Below are positions 1 through 7,327 of a DNA stretch of 13,379 bases, piece by piece. Positions within the stretch are counted from its first letter, which is position 1, and each line of letters starts with the position of its first letter. The stretch is from Lysobacterales bacterium UBA5700 (GTDB taxonomy: Bacteria; Pseudomonadota; Gammaproteobacteria; Xanthomonadales; Xanthomonadaceae): the NCBI GenBank assembly GCA_002420085.1, contig DIHI01000012.1:1-13379 (forward strand), in the 5' to 3' direction. A program made the position numbers and the translations under genes. A model generated the notes under the pieces. That model saw only the letters and a program-made list of their open reading frames with translations, ran no database searches and was not told where the DNA came from.

Positions 1-1
1 T

Positions 2-29
2 CTCGAATGCCGAATCTCGAATCTCGGCT
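2..29. repeat. Short 7-bp tandem repeat at the window edge
   Basis: The first bases read as consecutive heptamers ctcgaat, gccgaat, ctcgaat and ctcggct, so CGAAT recurs every 7 bases at 4-8, 11-15 and 18-22. It lies just downstream of the stop of the minus-strand HypB-like gene. It may be the end of a longer intergenic repeat that continues to the left; only about four imperfect units are visible. Confidence 0.45.
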
Positions 30-41
30 CTTCACCGTAGG

Positions 42-776
42 TCAGTATTCGGGGCGGGTGGTCAGTTGGCGGGCTGCCAGGAGTGTGCGCAGCCAGGACA
101 GCCAGCGCGACATGCCTTCGCCGGTGCGAGCCGAGAGTCGGATGACGGCGATCTCGGGGTGCAGGTGGCGGGCGGCGGTGATCAGGGCTTCGACGTTGGC
201 GCTGGGGTGTGGCAGCAGGTCGATCTTGGAGACCAGCAGCAGGTCGGTGGCCGGCCATACGACCGGGTTGTCGAGCAGGGTGGTCGGTGGGTCGATCGCT
301 GGGCAGACCACGATCCGGATGGTTTCGCCGAGATCGATTTCCGTGGGGCCGATGGGTTCGCCGAGATCGTCGATGAACAGCAGGCCGCACTCCGGCAGTG
401 ACAGGCGATCGATGGCTTCGGCGATCCGGGCGGCGTCCAATCGTCGTGCCGGGCCGGGGTCGATGCTCAGAATCGGCATGCCGGTGGCGTGCAGGCGTTG
501 CAGGTCGTTGCTGGGGCGATCGCGGTTGAGGATCACCGCTGCCGGTGAGTCGGACCAGCGGCGGAAGGTTTCGATGACCAGGGTGGGGGTGCCGGCGCCA
601 GGGCAGGAGACCAGGTTGAGGGCCAACAGCCGCGCGGCTTCGAACCGGCCGCGATTGCCGGCGGCGATGATCGCATTGCCGCTGTGGACGAATGCCGGGT
701 GCGGCTGCGGCGATGGCGGTCGTGGTGCGCTCATGGCCGATCGGCTTGGAGGTCGATGGTGCTGGGCATCGGTCAC
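42..776 (-). CDS. HypB-like protein with degenerate GTPase and metal-binding sites
   Basis: The 244-residue product aligns along its length with HypB, the GTPase that delivers nickel to [NiFe]-hydrogenase and urease. Shared landmarks are NRxRFxAA before the P-loop (41-49), LNLVSCPGAG (53-62), an ATGxP segment (97-101), LLFIDDLGEPIGP (132-144) where HypB has the FIENVGNLVCP region, a SKIDLLP G4 motif (183-189) and SARTGEGM (215-222). Key residues are missing. The Walker A sequence is GAGTPT instead of GxGKTT, so the lysine is gone. The HypB Cys-His pair is Arg111-Arg112, and the third metal ligand Cys is Gly143. The N-terminal CxxCGC/His-rich region is absent. The frame is intact, so it is probably a non-canonical paralogue rather than a decayed gene. 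The start is uncertain: GTG at 776 is used here, and ATG at 734 would give 230 residues; neither has a good ribosome binding site. Partners may lie left of the window. Confidence 0.8.
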   Translation of the reverse strand: MTDAQHHRPPSRSAMSAPRPPSPQPHPAFVHSGNAIIAAGNRGRFEAARLLALNLVSCPGAGTPTLVIETFRRWSDSPAAVILNRDRPSNDLQRLHATGMPILSIDPGPARRLDAARIAEAIDRLSLPECGLLFIDDLGEPIGPTEIDLGETIRIVVCPAIDPPTTLLDNPVVWPATDLLLVSKIDLLPHPSANVEALITAARHLHPEIAVIRLSARTGEGMSRWLSWLRTLLAARQLTTRPEY

Positions 777-944
777 GGTCTCGGTGCTGGCATGGGCCGA
801 TCCGGTCGCCCGTTTCGCCGTCGATCGTCATCTGGCCACAGTTCGCGCCGGGTCGGCATGACCGAAATCAAAAATCATGCGCGGCTGGAATCGTTTGCAG
901 GTGGCGGGTGATGTTGCACATGGCCGAGGGGCCGGAATTTGTGG

Positions 945-973
945 TTGACAATCCCCTGGTATCGGCATAGTGT
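945..973 (+). promoter_or_regulatory. Putative sigma70 promoter for the lanthipeptide operon
   Basis: A perfect TTGACA -35 hexamer lies at 945-950. After 17 bases comes TAGTGT (968-973), a weak -10; CATAGT (966-971) matches TATAAT better but with a 15-base spacer. Transcription would start near 980 and run into the synthetase gene with a leader of about 140 bases or more. The -35 is striking in such GC-rich DNA; the -10 is the weak part. Confidence 0.45.
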
Positions 974-1063
974 CGGCTTCAGGGCCTGGGGAGCCGGTGT
1001 GACGCATCTGATCATGATCGCGTTGCCGGTAGGTCCGAACAACAGCGTGTATGGCTTTTGCAC

Positions 1064-1081
1064 CACCGTCGGACGACGGTG
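1064..1081 (+). promoter_or_regulatory. Hairpin in the leader before the LanM gene
   Basis: CACCGTC (1064-1070) pairs perfectly with GACGGTG (1075-1081) around a 4-base GGAC loop. It lies 37 bases before ATG 1119 and directly before an in-frame GTG at 1086. There is no following T-tract, so it is not a classic terminator. It might affect translation initiation, or be chance in GC-rich DNA. Confidence 0.3.
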
Positions 1082-1118
1082 ACGGGTGTGTGTTGCCCGG
1101 CGTCAGAGCTGTGCGCGG

Positions 1119-4007
1119 ATGGATCAGGATCAGGACGACGGGGAGCGTCGGATACGGATGGAACGGGCAACGGAAGTGGCGGAGTGGAATCCGGGAACGG
1201 ACGGAACCGATGGAGCGATCGACAGCCTGTTGAAGCTGTCGGTGCCGGAGGGGCTGATTGGTGATGGTGCGCCGATTGCGCAGCGCATCGGTCGATCGTT
1301 GCTGGCGAGGGTGTCTGGCGACGTCGATCAGGCGCTCGGTCGGGTGCTGGATGCCGATGAGGCGGCGGCGTTCCGGGCGGCGGCGCTGTCCTATGCGCGG
1401 GAGCGCCTGGACCGCTGGCTGGTCAAGACTGCCGTGTTCGAGATCAATCTCGCGCGTGAGGCGGGTCGTCTGCATGGCGACAGCAGCGAGGCACGGCTGC
1501 GGGCCTTCGTTGCCCTGCTCGACGATGTCGGGTTCCAGCGCGAGTTGATGCTGCGTAATCGGGTGCTGTTCGAGCGCGTCGAAGAGCACTTCCGGCTGCT
1601 GGTGGGTTTTCTGACCGATGCGGCAGCGCGACTGGGCCGCAGACGCCCCCGCCTGCATGCCAGCTTCGGCGATCTGGGTCGGCTGGTCGAGGTCGAGATC
1701 GGCAAGGGCGATTCCCACTTCGGCGCCAGGCAGGTGCTGATCCTCCGCTTCACGGACGGTGCGCTGGTGTTCAAGCCGCGTTCGCTGGCGGTCGATCGCT
1801 TGTACGCGGAGCTGATCGAGCGAGCCAATCGACACCTCAGGTTCGCACTGAGGGCACCGGTCTCACTCGACGACGATGACGCCGGCTGGCAGGAACTGGT
1901 GGCGTCCGGGATCGCCGATGGTGCGGTCGAGGCCGAGCGCTTCTACTACTCGATCGGTGCTCATCTGGCCTTGATGCATCTGGTCAACGCAACCGATGTC
2001 CATTTCGAGAACATCCTGACCACGCCGGCCGGCGAGCCGATCTTCTTCGACATGGAGACCGCTTTCGCCAACATGGTCGCGCCGGATCCGGCGCGCATAC
2101 GGCGGGCCGGCTTCGATGCGGTGATGCAGCAGTTGCAGGCCCTGTCGCGCAGTGTGCTGATGGCCGGCATCCTGCCTTCCTACTCGAACCAGCAGTCGGG
2201 CCTGAGTGCGCTGACCGAGGCCGATGGCCGTGAGACTCTGACCAGTGTCGATCACGTGGTGGACAACGGTACCGATCGGGTTCGCCTGGAGCGCAAGCCG
2301 GCACGGTTCGAGATTCGCAGCAGTTTGCCACGCATCAAGGGCGTGCCGACCCGACCAGCCGAGTTCGTCGAGACCATCCTGGCCGGGTTCGACGATGCCT
2401 ATCGTTGGATACGGACGCAACGCGACGACCTGCTCGCCTGGCTCGACGGCCATGGCCGTGTGCAGGTGCGGGCGGTTCTGAGAAACACCTCGATCTACGG
2501 GATGTTCCTGTCGGAAAGCACCCATCCACGTTTCGGGGCCGATCCCGACGGTCTGCGCCGGTTGCTCGGCAAGCTGGCGATCGGTGCCGAGTTCCTGCCG
2601 CCGCTGGCCAATGTCCTCGATGAGGAGGTCGAGCAGCTTCTGCGCATGGACGTTCCGGCGTTCCGCTGTCGCCTCGATCAGCCGACCCTCGACGGGTATC
2701 GCACGTCCGACCTCCCGTTCTATGGCCGTTCGGCCCTTCAGAACCTGCACGACAACGCCGCCCATCTGTCGGACTCGGACCAGCGCTTCCAGCAGATGCT
2801 GATTCGCCGCATGCTCGGGGTATCCAGCTATCCGCGCGGCCCCTGGTGCGGGCGGCCGGACGACGCCGCGCCGGCATCGATCGCGGCGATCGTGGCGTTT
2901 CTGCGCGCGGCAGCCAGCGAGTCGTCGCGCGACGGCAGCGTGTCCTGGCTCAACATCAATGTGCCCGAGGAGGGCGGCGAGATTCAACCGGTCACGCCGA
3001 CGCTCTACGGGGGTCTGGCGGGAATCTTCCATTTTCTCTCGGCAGTCGAGCGCGAGACTTCCCTGCTGCAGGGTTCCGATCTGGTCGACCGGTTGCGCCG
3101 GATGGTCATGGTCGATGCCGAGGAAATGGCTCGCGAGCAGCGCAATCCCGGATTCTTCAATGGCTTGGCCGGGTTGCTGTTCGCGCTCCAGCACGATGCC
3201 CTGGCGCGCAATGACACCGTCGGGCTGGCGGCAGTGGTCAGGATGGTCGATCGCCTGGAGCCGGCGGCGTTTGCCGGCAAGACCGATATCGTCGATGGCC
3301 TGGCCGGCACGGTGCTGTTTCTGTGCGGTCTGCATGAGGCGAGTCCGGTGCCGGGTGTCCGGGCGAGGCTGGTGGCGATGGCCGAGGCGCTCGATCTGGC
3401 CTGTCGGGATGGTTTCGCCTGGAGCGAGGCGCATCAGCAGTTTCTCGGGGGCTTCGCGCATGGCGCGTCGGGAATCGCCCACGCACTGTTGTCTGCCGGC
3501 CATGTGCTCGGCAGCGAGGCGCTGGTCGCGCGTGGTCGTGCGGCGATCGTGTTCGAGGACGCGCGGTTCGAGCCACGGCTGGAGAATTGGCCCGACCTGC
3601 GGGTCGGTACGGCGGCGATCTACAACCGCACCTGGTGCAATGGTCGGCCCGGTTATCTGATCCCACGCGCGATCTGGTCGGATGTGATGACACCGGATGA
3701 TCGTCGGATCAGCGATCTGGCCTTGCGCCGCCAGTTGGAGGGGGTCGATTACGACGATGACAGCCTCTGCCACGGCAGTGCCGGCGGCCTGGATGTGGCG
3801 ATCACGCTCCGGCGCTGGTTGCCGGATCGGATGGCCGAGTTCGATCTGGGCCGGGCGCTGACCGCGCTGTCGTCGCGCGTGAACCTGCGATCCGGCAGCA
3901 TCGATCGGGACGCTCCCGGCCTGATGTCGGGGGCTGCCGGCTTCGGCTATGCCCTGCTCAGGGCCAGAAATCCGGCGCTGCCCAGCGTTCTCAGCATCTA
4001 TCGGTAG
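1119..4007 (+). CDS. lanM: Class II lanthipeptide synthetase (LanM family)
   Basis: This is a bifunctional enzyme that phosphorylates and dehydrates Ser/Thr of a precursor peptide, then cyclises Cys onto the dehydro-residues to form (methyl)lanthionine rings. Numbered from ATG 1119 (962 residues), the N-terminal DUF4135 kinase-like dehydratase has the VFKPRSL lysine K219, NATDVHFENIL with D293, H295 and N298, and FFDMET with D311 and E313; these correspond to the catalytic residues of CylM-type enzymes. The C-terminal LanC-like cyclase begins near LYGGLAG (about 629). It has GFAHG with H781, the zinc ligand C840 in TWCNG, and zinc ligands C884-H885 in LCHG. Both active sites therefore look complete. 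Length is near the usual 900-1,050. The start is uncertain: an in-frame GTG at 1086 and an ATG at 1158 (GGGGAG 12 bases upstream) are alternatives. The exporter gene starts 6 bases after its stop, and the likely substrate is encoded at 7107-7292. Confidence 0.93.
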   Translation: MDQDQDDGERRIRMERATEVAEWNPGTDGTDGAIDSLLKLSVPEGLIGDGAPIAQRIGRSLLARVSGDVDQALGRVLDADEAAAFRAAALSYARERLDRWLVKTAVFEINLAREAGRLHGDSSEARLRAFVALLDDVGFQRELMLRNRVLFERVEEHFRLLVGFLTDAAARLGRRRPRLHASFGDLGRLVEVEIGKGDSHFGARQVLILRFTDGALVFKPRSLAVDRLYAELIERANRHLRFALRAPVSLDDDDAGWQELVASGIADGAVEAERFYYSIGAHLALMHLVNATDVHFENILTTPAGEPIFFDMETAFANMVAPDPARIRRAGFDAVMQQLQALSRSVLMAGILPSYSNQQSGLSALTEADGRETLTSVDHVVDNGTDRVRLERKPARFEIRSSLPRIKGVPTRPAEFVETILAGFDDAYRWIRTQRDDLLAWLDGHGRVQVRAVLRNTSIYGMFLSESTHPRFGADPDGLRRLLGKLAIGAEFLPPLANVLDEEVEQLLRMDVPAFRCRLDQPTLDGYRTSDLPFYGRSALQNLHDNAAHLSDSDQRFQQMLIRRMLGVSSYPRGPWCGRPDDAAPASIAAIVAFLRAAASESSRDGSVSWLNINVPEEGGEIQPVTPTLYGGLAGIFHFLSAVERETSLLQGSDLVDRLRRMVMVDAEEMAREQRNPGFFNGLAGLLFALQHDALARNDTVGLAAVVRMVDRLEPAAFAGKTDIVDGLAGTVLFLCGLHEASPVPGVRARLVAMAEALDLACRDGFAWSEAHQQFLGGFAHGASGIAHALLSAGHVLGSEALVARGRAAIVFEDARFEPRLENWPDLRVGTAAIYNRTWCNGRPGYLIPRAIWSDVMTPDDRRISDLALRRQLEGVDYDDDSLCHGSAGGLDVAITLRRWLPDRMAEFDLGRALTALSSRVNLRSGSIDRDAPGLMSGAAGFGYALLRARNPALPSVLSIYR

Positions 4008-4013
4008 GACGCC

Positions 4014-6113
4014 GTGCGCATCGTTTATCAGACCCGCGAAAACGACTGTGCCCTGGCCTGCCTGGCGATGATGCTGGGTCATCACGGCCGGACGGTGTCG
4101 CTGTACGACCTGAAGATGCGTCATCCGATCGGTGCCGCCGGGGTATCGGTGTACGACCTCAAGGTGATCGCCGAGGCCAATCGGTTATCGACTCGGGTGC
4201 TGCGGTTCAATGGCAGTGCGGATGATCTGGGTGGCCTGCCGACGCCCTTCGTCGCGCACTGGGGCGGCTGTCATTTCGTGATTGTGGAGGCGATCGAGGA
4301 CGGCCACATGCGGCTGCTCGATCCCAAGGAGGGGCCACGCAGGGTGAGCTTCGCCGAGGCGCTGGCGCTGTGGACCGGGGTCGGCGTGTTCCTGTGGCCG
4401 GGCGAGGGTTTCAGGACCGACGATCGGGCCTCGCCGCTGGCCCGCTGGGCGCCGGAAGCGATCCGGCACTGGCGCTTGTTCGCGGGGCTGATGGCGGTTT
4501 CGGTCCTGCTGCTGGGGGTCGCCTACGGGGTTCCTCTGGCGATCTCGCGGGTGGTCGCCAATTTCATCGAGTTCGGAACCCTGCCGTATTCGATCGAAGG
4601 CATGCTGGCGCTCGCGGCTGGCTTCCTGGCCTCGTACTTCCTGTTCAACTGGAGCAAGCAGCGTCTGCTGCTGGCGGTGCGGGTCCGGTTGGAGCGACAG
4701 CTCAGCGAGACCTTCGTCGGTGGGTTGTTCCGTTTACCGGTGCTGTTCTTCACCCGCATGCCGTTCGGTGATCTGCTCGATCGGCTCAGTTCGGTCGGGG
4801 CGATTCGGGAATTCGTCAGCACCCGGCTGGCCGCATCGCTGATCGACCTGTTCCTGCTGCTGGCGCTGGCGGTGTTGATCTTCATCACCGACCACAAGCT
4901 GGCGATCGTCTACCTGTCGTGTGCCTTGGCGGTCGGCCAGCTCATCTACCTCCAATGGCCGACGCTGCGCGATCGCTATCGCGATGAGGTGCTGTCGTAT
5001 ACCAGCACGTTCGATGGTTTCTCCGATGCTCTGCTGGGCATCCAGGAGATCAAGGCGAGCCGGCTGGAGGCCGTCTTCCATGCCCGCTGGTTCGCGCGTT
5101 TCACGGAGTACCTGGGTGCCGTCCATGCGCGCGGTCTGTTGTCGGCGCGGTTGGAGGCATTGCTGGCGATGCTGACCGGTGGCGTCCCGGTGGTGGTGCT
5201 GCTGACCGCGCTGTGGCTGGTGCAGAACGCGCAACTGGCACCTGGCGATGCGCTGCTGGCCTACCTGCTGACCCAGTTCTCGATGGCCTCACTGGTCGGC
5301 CTGCTTGGCACCGGCCTGGCCATGCAATACCTGGTGATCCACACCGATCGGGTCGATGGCATCACCGAGTTCATCGCGGAGAATGGCCGCGAGCCGGCCA
5401 GGGCGGAAACGCCGCGGCAGGTCGAGCAGATCGTGTTCGAGGACTGCGGCTTTCGCTACAGCCCGAGCGGTCCGGATGTGCTGGCCGGGATCGATCTGCG
5501 CATTGATGTCTCACGGCCTGGTTTCCATGTCGTGGTCGGTCCGTCCGGGGTCGGCAAGAGCACCCTTCTGAAGTTGCTCACCCACATGGTCAGGCCGACT
5601 TCGGGGCGCGTGCTGTACGCAGCCGCTGGCCGTGATCTGGCGGATCACGAGGTCGAGCATCCGACGGCGGTGATCCAGGATTCGGCGATGTTCCGGGGCA
5701 CGATCCTGGAGAACATCACGATGTTCGCCGAGCAGTTCGACCTGGTGAAGGTCGCCGATGCCTGTCGCAAGGCGCGCATCCACGATGAAATCCTGGCGAT
5801 GCCGATGGGTTTCGGCAGTGCCGTCGAGCGCGGCGGCCAGAATCTGTCCGGCGGCCAGAGGCAGCGGATCGCACTGGCTCGCGCGCTGTACAAGGAGCCG
5901 AAGGTGCTGATCCTCGACGAGGCCACCAGCCATCTCGACATGGAGGCCGAGCGGCACATCATCCAGCACCTGCGGGCCTTGCCGTGTGCCGTGATCGTTG
6001 CCACCCACCGCACCGGTTGGATCGATCCCCGCGACACCCTGATCCAGATTCGCGACGGCGGTGTCCGTCTGCAACGTCCGGCCGTGGAAAACCTGGAGAG
6101 CCAGCATGCCTGA
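4014..6113 (+). CDS. lanT: C39 peptidase-containing ABC exporter (LanT/PCAT type)
   Basis: This inner-membrane transporter removes double-glycine leaders and exports the modified peptide. The N-terminal C39 cysteine protease is complete: oxyanion Gln6, catalytic Cys12 in NDCALACLAMML, His87 in GCHFVIV and Asp103 in LLDPKEG. A transmembrane domain spans about 150-440. The C-terminal ATPase has Walker A GPSGVGKST (509-517, K515), a Q-loop in VIQDSAMF, the LSGGQRQR signature (611-618), Walker B LILDEATS with D635-E636, and the H-loop His665 in ATHR. The 699-residue length is typical. The GTG start is 6 bases after the LanM stop, with AGGA at 4006-4009 overlapping that stop, and it places Gln6 and Cys12 correctly. 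Tight spacing implies co-transcription and translational coupling with lanM. The matching substrate is the GG-leader peptide at 7107-7292. Confidence 0.95.
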   Translation: MRIVYQTRENDCALACLAMMLGHHGRTVSLYDLKMRHPIGAAGVSVYDLKVIAEANRLSTRVLRFNGSADDLGGLPTPFVAHWGGCHFVIVEAIEDGHMRLLDPKEGPRRVSFAEALALWTGVGVFLWPGEGFRTDDRASPLARWAPEAIRHWRLFAGLMAVSVLLLGVAYGVPLAISRVVANFIEFGTLPYSIEGMLALAAGFLASYFLFNWSKQRLLLAVRVRLERQLSETFVGGLFRLPVLFFTRMPFGDLLDRLSSVGAIREFVSTRLAASLIDLFLLLALAVLIFITDHKLAIVYLSCALAVGQLIYLQWPTLRDRYRDEVLSYTSTFDGFSDALLGIQEIKASRLEAVFHARWFARFTEYLGAVHARGLLSARLEALLAMLTGGVPVVVLLTALWLVQNAQLAPGDALLAYLLTQFSMASLVGLLGTGLAMQYLVIHTDRVDGITEFIAENGREPARAETPRQVEQIVFEDCGFRYSPSGPDVLAGIDLRIDVSRPGFHVVVGPSGVGKSTLLKLLTHMVRPTSGRVLYAAAGRDLADHEVEHPTAVIQDSAMFRGTILENITMFAEQFDLVKVADACRKARIHDEILAMPMGFGSAVERGGQNLSGGQRQRIALARALYKEPKVLILDEATSHLDMEAERHIIQHLRALPCAVIVATHRTGWIDPRDTLIQIRDGGVRLQRPAVENLESQHA

Positions 6114-6201
6114 TCACGAATTCATCGATTCGGTTGGTTGTGGCAGGTCGGGCAGGTCCGGAGCGGTCCGCATCCGGCACGGCGGCAGGCGATCGGATTG
6201 A
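6106..6201 (+). CDS. Possible 31-residue ORF bridging the exporter and DsbA-like genes
   Basis: An ATG at 6106 lies inside the last codons of the exporter gene in another frame, with GGAGAG 5 bases upstream (6095-6100), the best-looking ribosome binding site in this part of the window. The frame runs 31 codons (begins MPDHEFIDSVGCGRSG, ends RRSD) to TGA at 6199-6201, three bases before the next gene's ATG. The peptide is Arg/Gly-rich in its second half with one Cys, resembles nothing I know, and has no leader or core pattern of a lanthipeptide. Its likeliest role is as a coupling ORF carrying ribosomes across the 91-base gap to the DsbA-like gene, which lacks a strong site of its own. It could also be a chance reading frame. 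Confidence 0.3.
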   Translation: MPDHEFIDSVGCGRSGRSGAVRIRHGGRRSD

Positions 6202-6204
6202 GCC

Positions 6205-6843
6205 ATGCGATCAGGGCGCCTGATTTCGACAGTGATGGTGGCCGGCCTGGTGGTGGCTGGTTTGGCCTACGTTTTTCTGTCCGGCGGACGGACGGTCTCC
6301 GGGTTCGATGTGGCGAGCCTGCCCGGTCACGGCAGCGCGGATGCGCCGGTCACCGTGGTCGTGGTCGAGGATTTTCGCTGTGCGAGTTGCCAGACCTTCC
6401 ACACCGATGTGGTGGCCGAACTGCTTCGTGGCCACGTTGCTGCTGGCCGGGTCCAGCTTCGCTTTGCCGTGCTGCCGGCGGTACGCAAGGACTCGCTCGA
6501 TCTGGCCACGCTGGCCTTGCTCTATTCGCGCTACCACGCGCTGCCGTTCGCGACGGTGTCGGCTCGGCTGTTCGAGGCCGATTCACCCCGAATCGATCTG
6601 GCGCGGGCCGATCTGGTGCTGGCCGAGCAGTTCGGGCCGATCGATCCGGGCCGGCGCCCAGCACTGGAGGTGGCGGCGCGAACCCATTTGAAGGAGGGCG
6701 GGCGGTATCTGGTCGGTCGCGATGTCGATCGGGTGCCCAGTGTTCTGGTCGGTGAGGTGCTGCTGTTTGCGCCGGGCCGCGACATCGTTTTCAGGGAGAT
6801 CGAACGGGCGCTGGCACAGGCGACCGGCGATGCCGAGCAGTAG
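6205..6843 (+). CDS. Membrane-anchored DsbA-like thiol:disulfide oxidoreductase
   Basis: This 212-residue protein has an N-terminal hydrophobic helix (about 7-25, no obvious signal-peptidase or lipobox site) and should be tethered to the inner membrane facing the periplasm. The thioredoxin-like part opens with GSADAPVTVVVVEDFRC, the usual start of DsbA/DSBA-like thioredoxin domains. The active site is C59-A-S-C62, and the cis-proline loop is VDRVPSVLVGE with V177-P178. The insertion between them (about 85-165) fits the DsbA helical domain. It lies between the exporter and precursor genes, which suggests it acts on the exported Cys-rich peptide or keeps exposed cysteines in a defined redox state; that role is inferred. 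It lacks a strong ribosome binding site and starts 3 bases after a small ORF. A general disulfide catalyst unrelated to the peptide remains possible. Confidence 0.85.
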   Translation: MRSGRLISTVMVAGLVVAGLAYVFLSGGRTVSGFDVASLPGHGSADAPVTVVVVEDFRCASCQTFHTDVVAELLRGHVAAGRVQLRFAVLPAVRKDSLDLATLALLYSRYHALPFATVSARLFEADSPRIDLARADLVLAEQFGPIDPGRRPALEVAARTHLKEGGRYLVGRDVDRVPSVLVGEVLLFAPGRDIVFREIERALAQATGDAEQ

Positions 6844-7106
6844 CGGGGCGCTTTCGGGCGCTGCGTGAGCATCGGGCAGGGACGCTCGATGGGTGGTTCG
6901 GGTGTGCGCGCCCGAATCCATCCGTGCGGAGCCGGCGAGCCGCCGGAACCGCCAGGCCGGGGGGCGTCGGAGGACGCCCGCCCGGATGCCGCCAGGTGCG
7001 GTTGCCGATCCGGAGCCATGGGTTTCGGGGCGGTCATCGGGCCGGGTGGTCGTTGTGTCAACCAACCATGCGTCATTCACAATCCAATCCAATGGGAGAA
7101 ACAGTC
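6844..7106 (+). other. Intergenic region upstream of the lanthipeptide precursor
   Basis: This 263-base gap has no convincing gene. It contains a perfect 7-bp hairpin (GGGCGTC 6962-6968, GACGCCC 6973-6979, loop GGAG) without a T-tract. Its final 50 bases are much more AT-rich than the rest and include TTGTGT (7053-7058) and CACAAT (7078-7083), a weak promoter-like pair with a 19-base spacer. A separate promoter for the precursor here is plausible but not demonstrated. The precursor's ribosome binding site GGGAG (7094-7098) lies 8 bases before its ATG. Confidence 0.4.
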
Positions 7107-7292
7107 ATGAACAATCAGCACATGGAAAACGCTCTGAAGGCCGTTCCGGCGATGGAAGAGCTGTCCGACGAGAGCCTGCGCGCCATGATGGGCGGCTGGA
7201 GCGGCGGCTACTGCACCATCACCTGCGAGTGTGGCTGCACGCTGTGTACCTCGACGATCTACAGTTGCACCCGTGAGGTCATCGCGCTGTGA
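7107..7292 (+). CDS. lanA: Class II lanthipeptide precursor with double-glycine leader
   Basis: This 61-residue peptide is the likely substrate of the LanM and C39-ABC proteins. The leader is residues 1-30: acidic, with the EELSDESL (17-24) recognition-type stretch of class II leaders, and ending MMGG, so cleavage is expected after Gly30. The core (31-61) opens WSGGYCTITCECGC, continues TLCTSTIYSC and ends TREVIAL. It has six Cys (36, 40, 42, 44, 47, 54) and nine Ser/Thr (32, 37, 39, 45, 48, 49, 50, 53, 55). Residues 36-42, CTITCEC, match the CTxTxEC lipid II-binding motif of mersacidin-group lantibiotics. The ATG is supported by GGGAG 8 bases upstream and by the complete leader. A strong hairpin follows the stop by 7 bases. 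Ring topology cannot be read from the sequence, and some Cys may end in disulfides given the neighbouring DsbA-like gene. Confidence 0.9.
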   Translation: MNNQHMENALKAVPAMEELSDESLRAMMGGWSGGYCTITCECGCTLCTSTIYSCTREVIAL

Positions 7293-7299
7293 TGCACCG

Positions 7300-7327
7300 G
7301 ACTGCCCCGGCTCCGGCCGGGGCAGTC
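7300..7327 (+). terminator. Strong hairpin after the precursor gene (terminator or attenuator)
   Basis: Bases 7300-7311 pair perfectly with 7316-7327, a 12-bp stem with a 4-base TCCG loop beginning 7 bases after the precursor stop. The following bases are only mildly T-containing (tcctgatg), so it is not a canonical intrinsic terminator. It may partly terminate, or it may protect the precursor mRNA 3' end, giving more precursor than downstream pump message, as seen in many lantibiotic operons. Confidence 0.6.

Larger units (their letters stand above)
777..1118. other. Divergent intergenic region
   Basis: This 342-bp stretch separates the minus-strand HypB-like gene from the plus-strand lanthipeptide synthetase. 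Its frames give no recognisable protein. It holds a sigma70-like promoter at 945-973 and a 7-bp hairpin at 1064-1081. A 6-bp inverted repeat (GCATGA at 856-861 and TCATGC at 875-880, 13-base spacer) flanks an A-rich stretch and could be an operator between the divergent genes. No tRNA or riboswitch pattern was recognised. Confidence 0.6.

Noticed and set aside
684..970. Plus-strand small frames overlapping the start of the HypB-like gene and the divergent gap
   Set aside because: The composition is typical of shadow frames, with no motif. They overlap the N-terminus of the minus-strand HypB-like gene.
1863..4124. Minus-strand open frame of about 750 codons opposite lanM
   Set aside because: It has the same Arg/Gln/His-rich antisense composition with no domain pattern, while the plus strand carries all LanM catalytic and zinc motifs.
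6865..7110. Possible small protein-coding frames in the gap before the precursor
   Set aside because: The frames are Arg/Gly/Pro-rich, overlap one another, lack ribosome binding sites and show no leader-core architecture.
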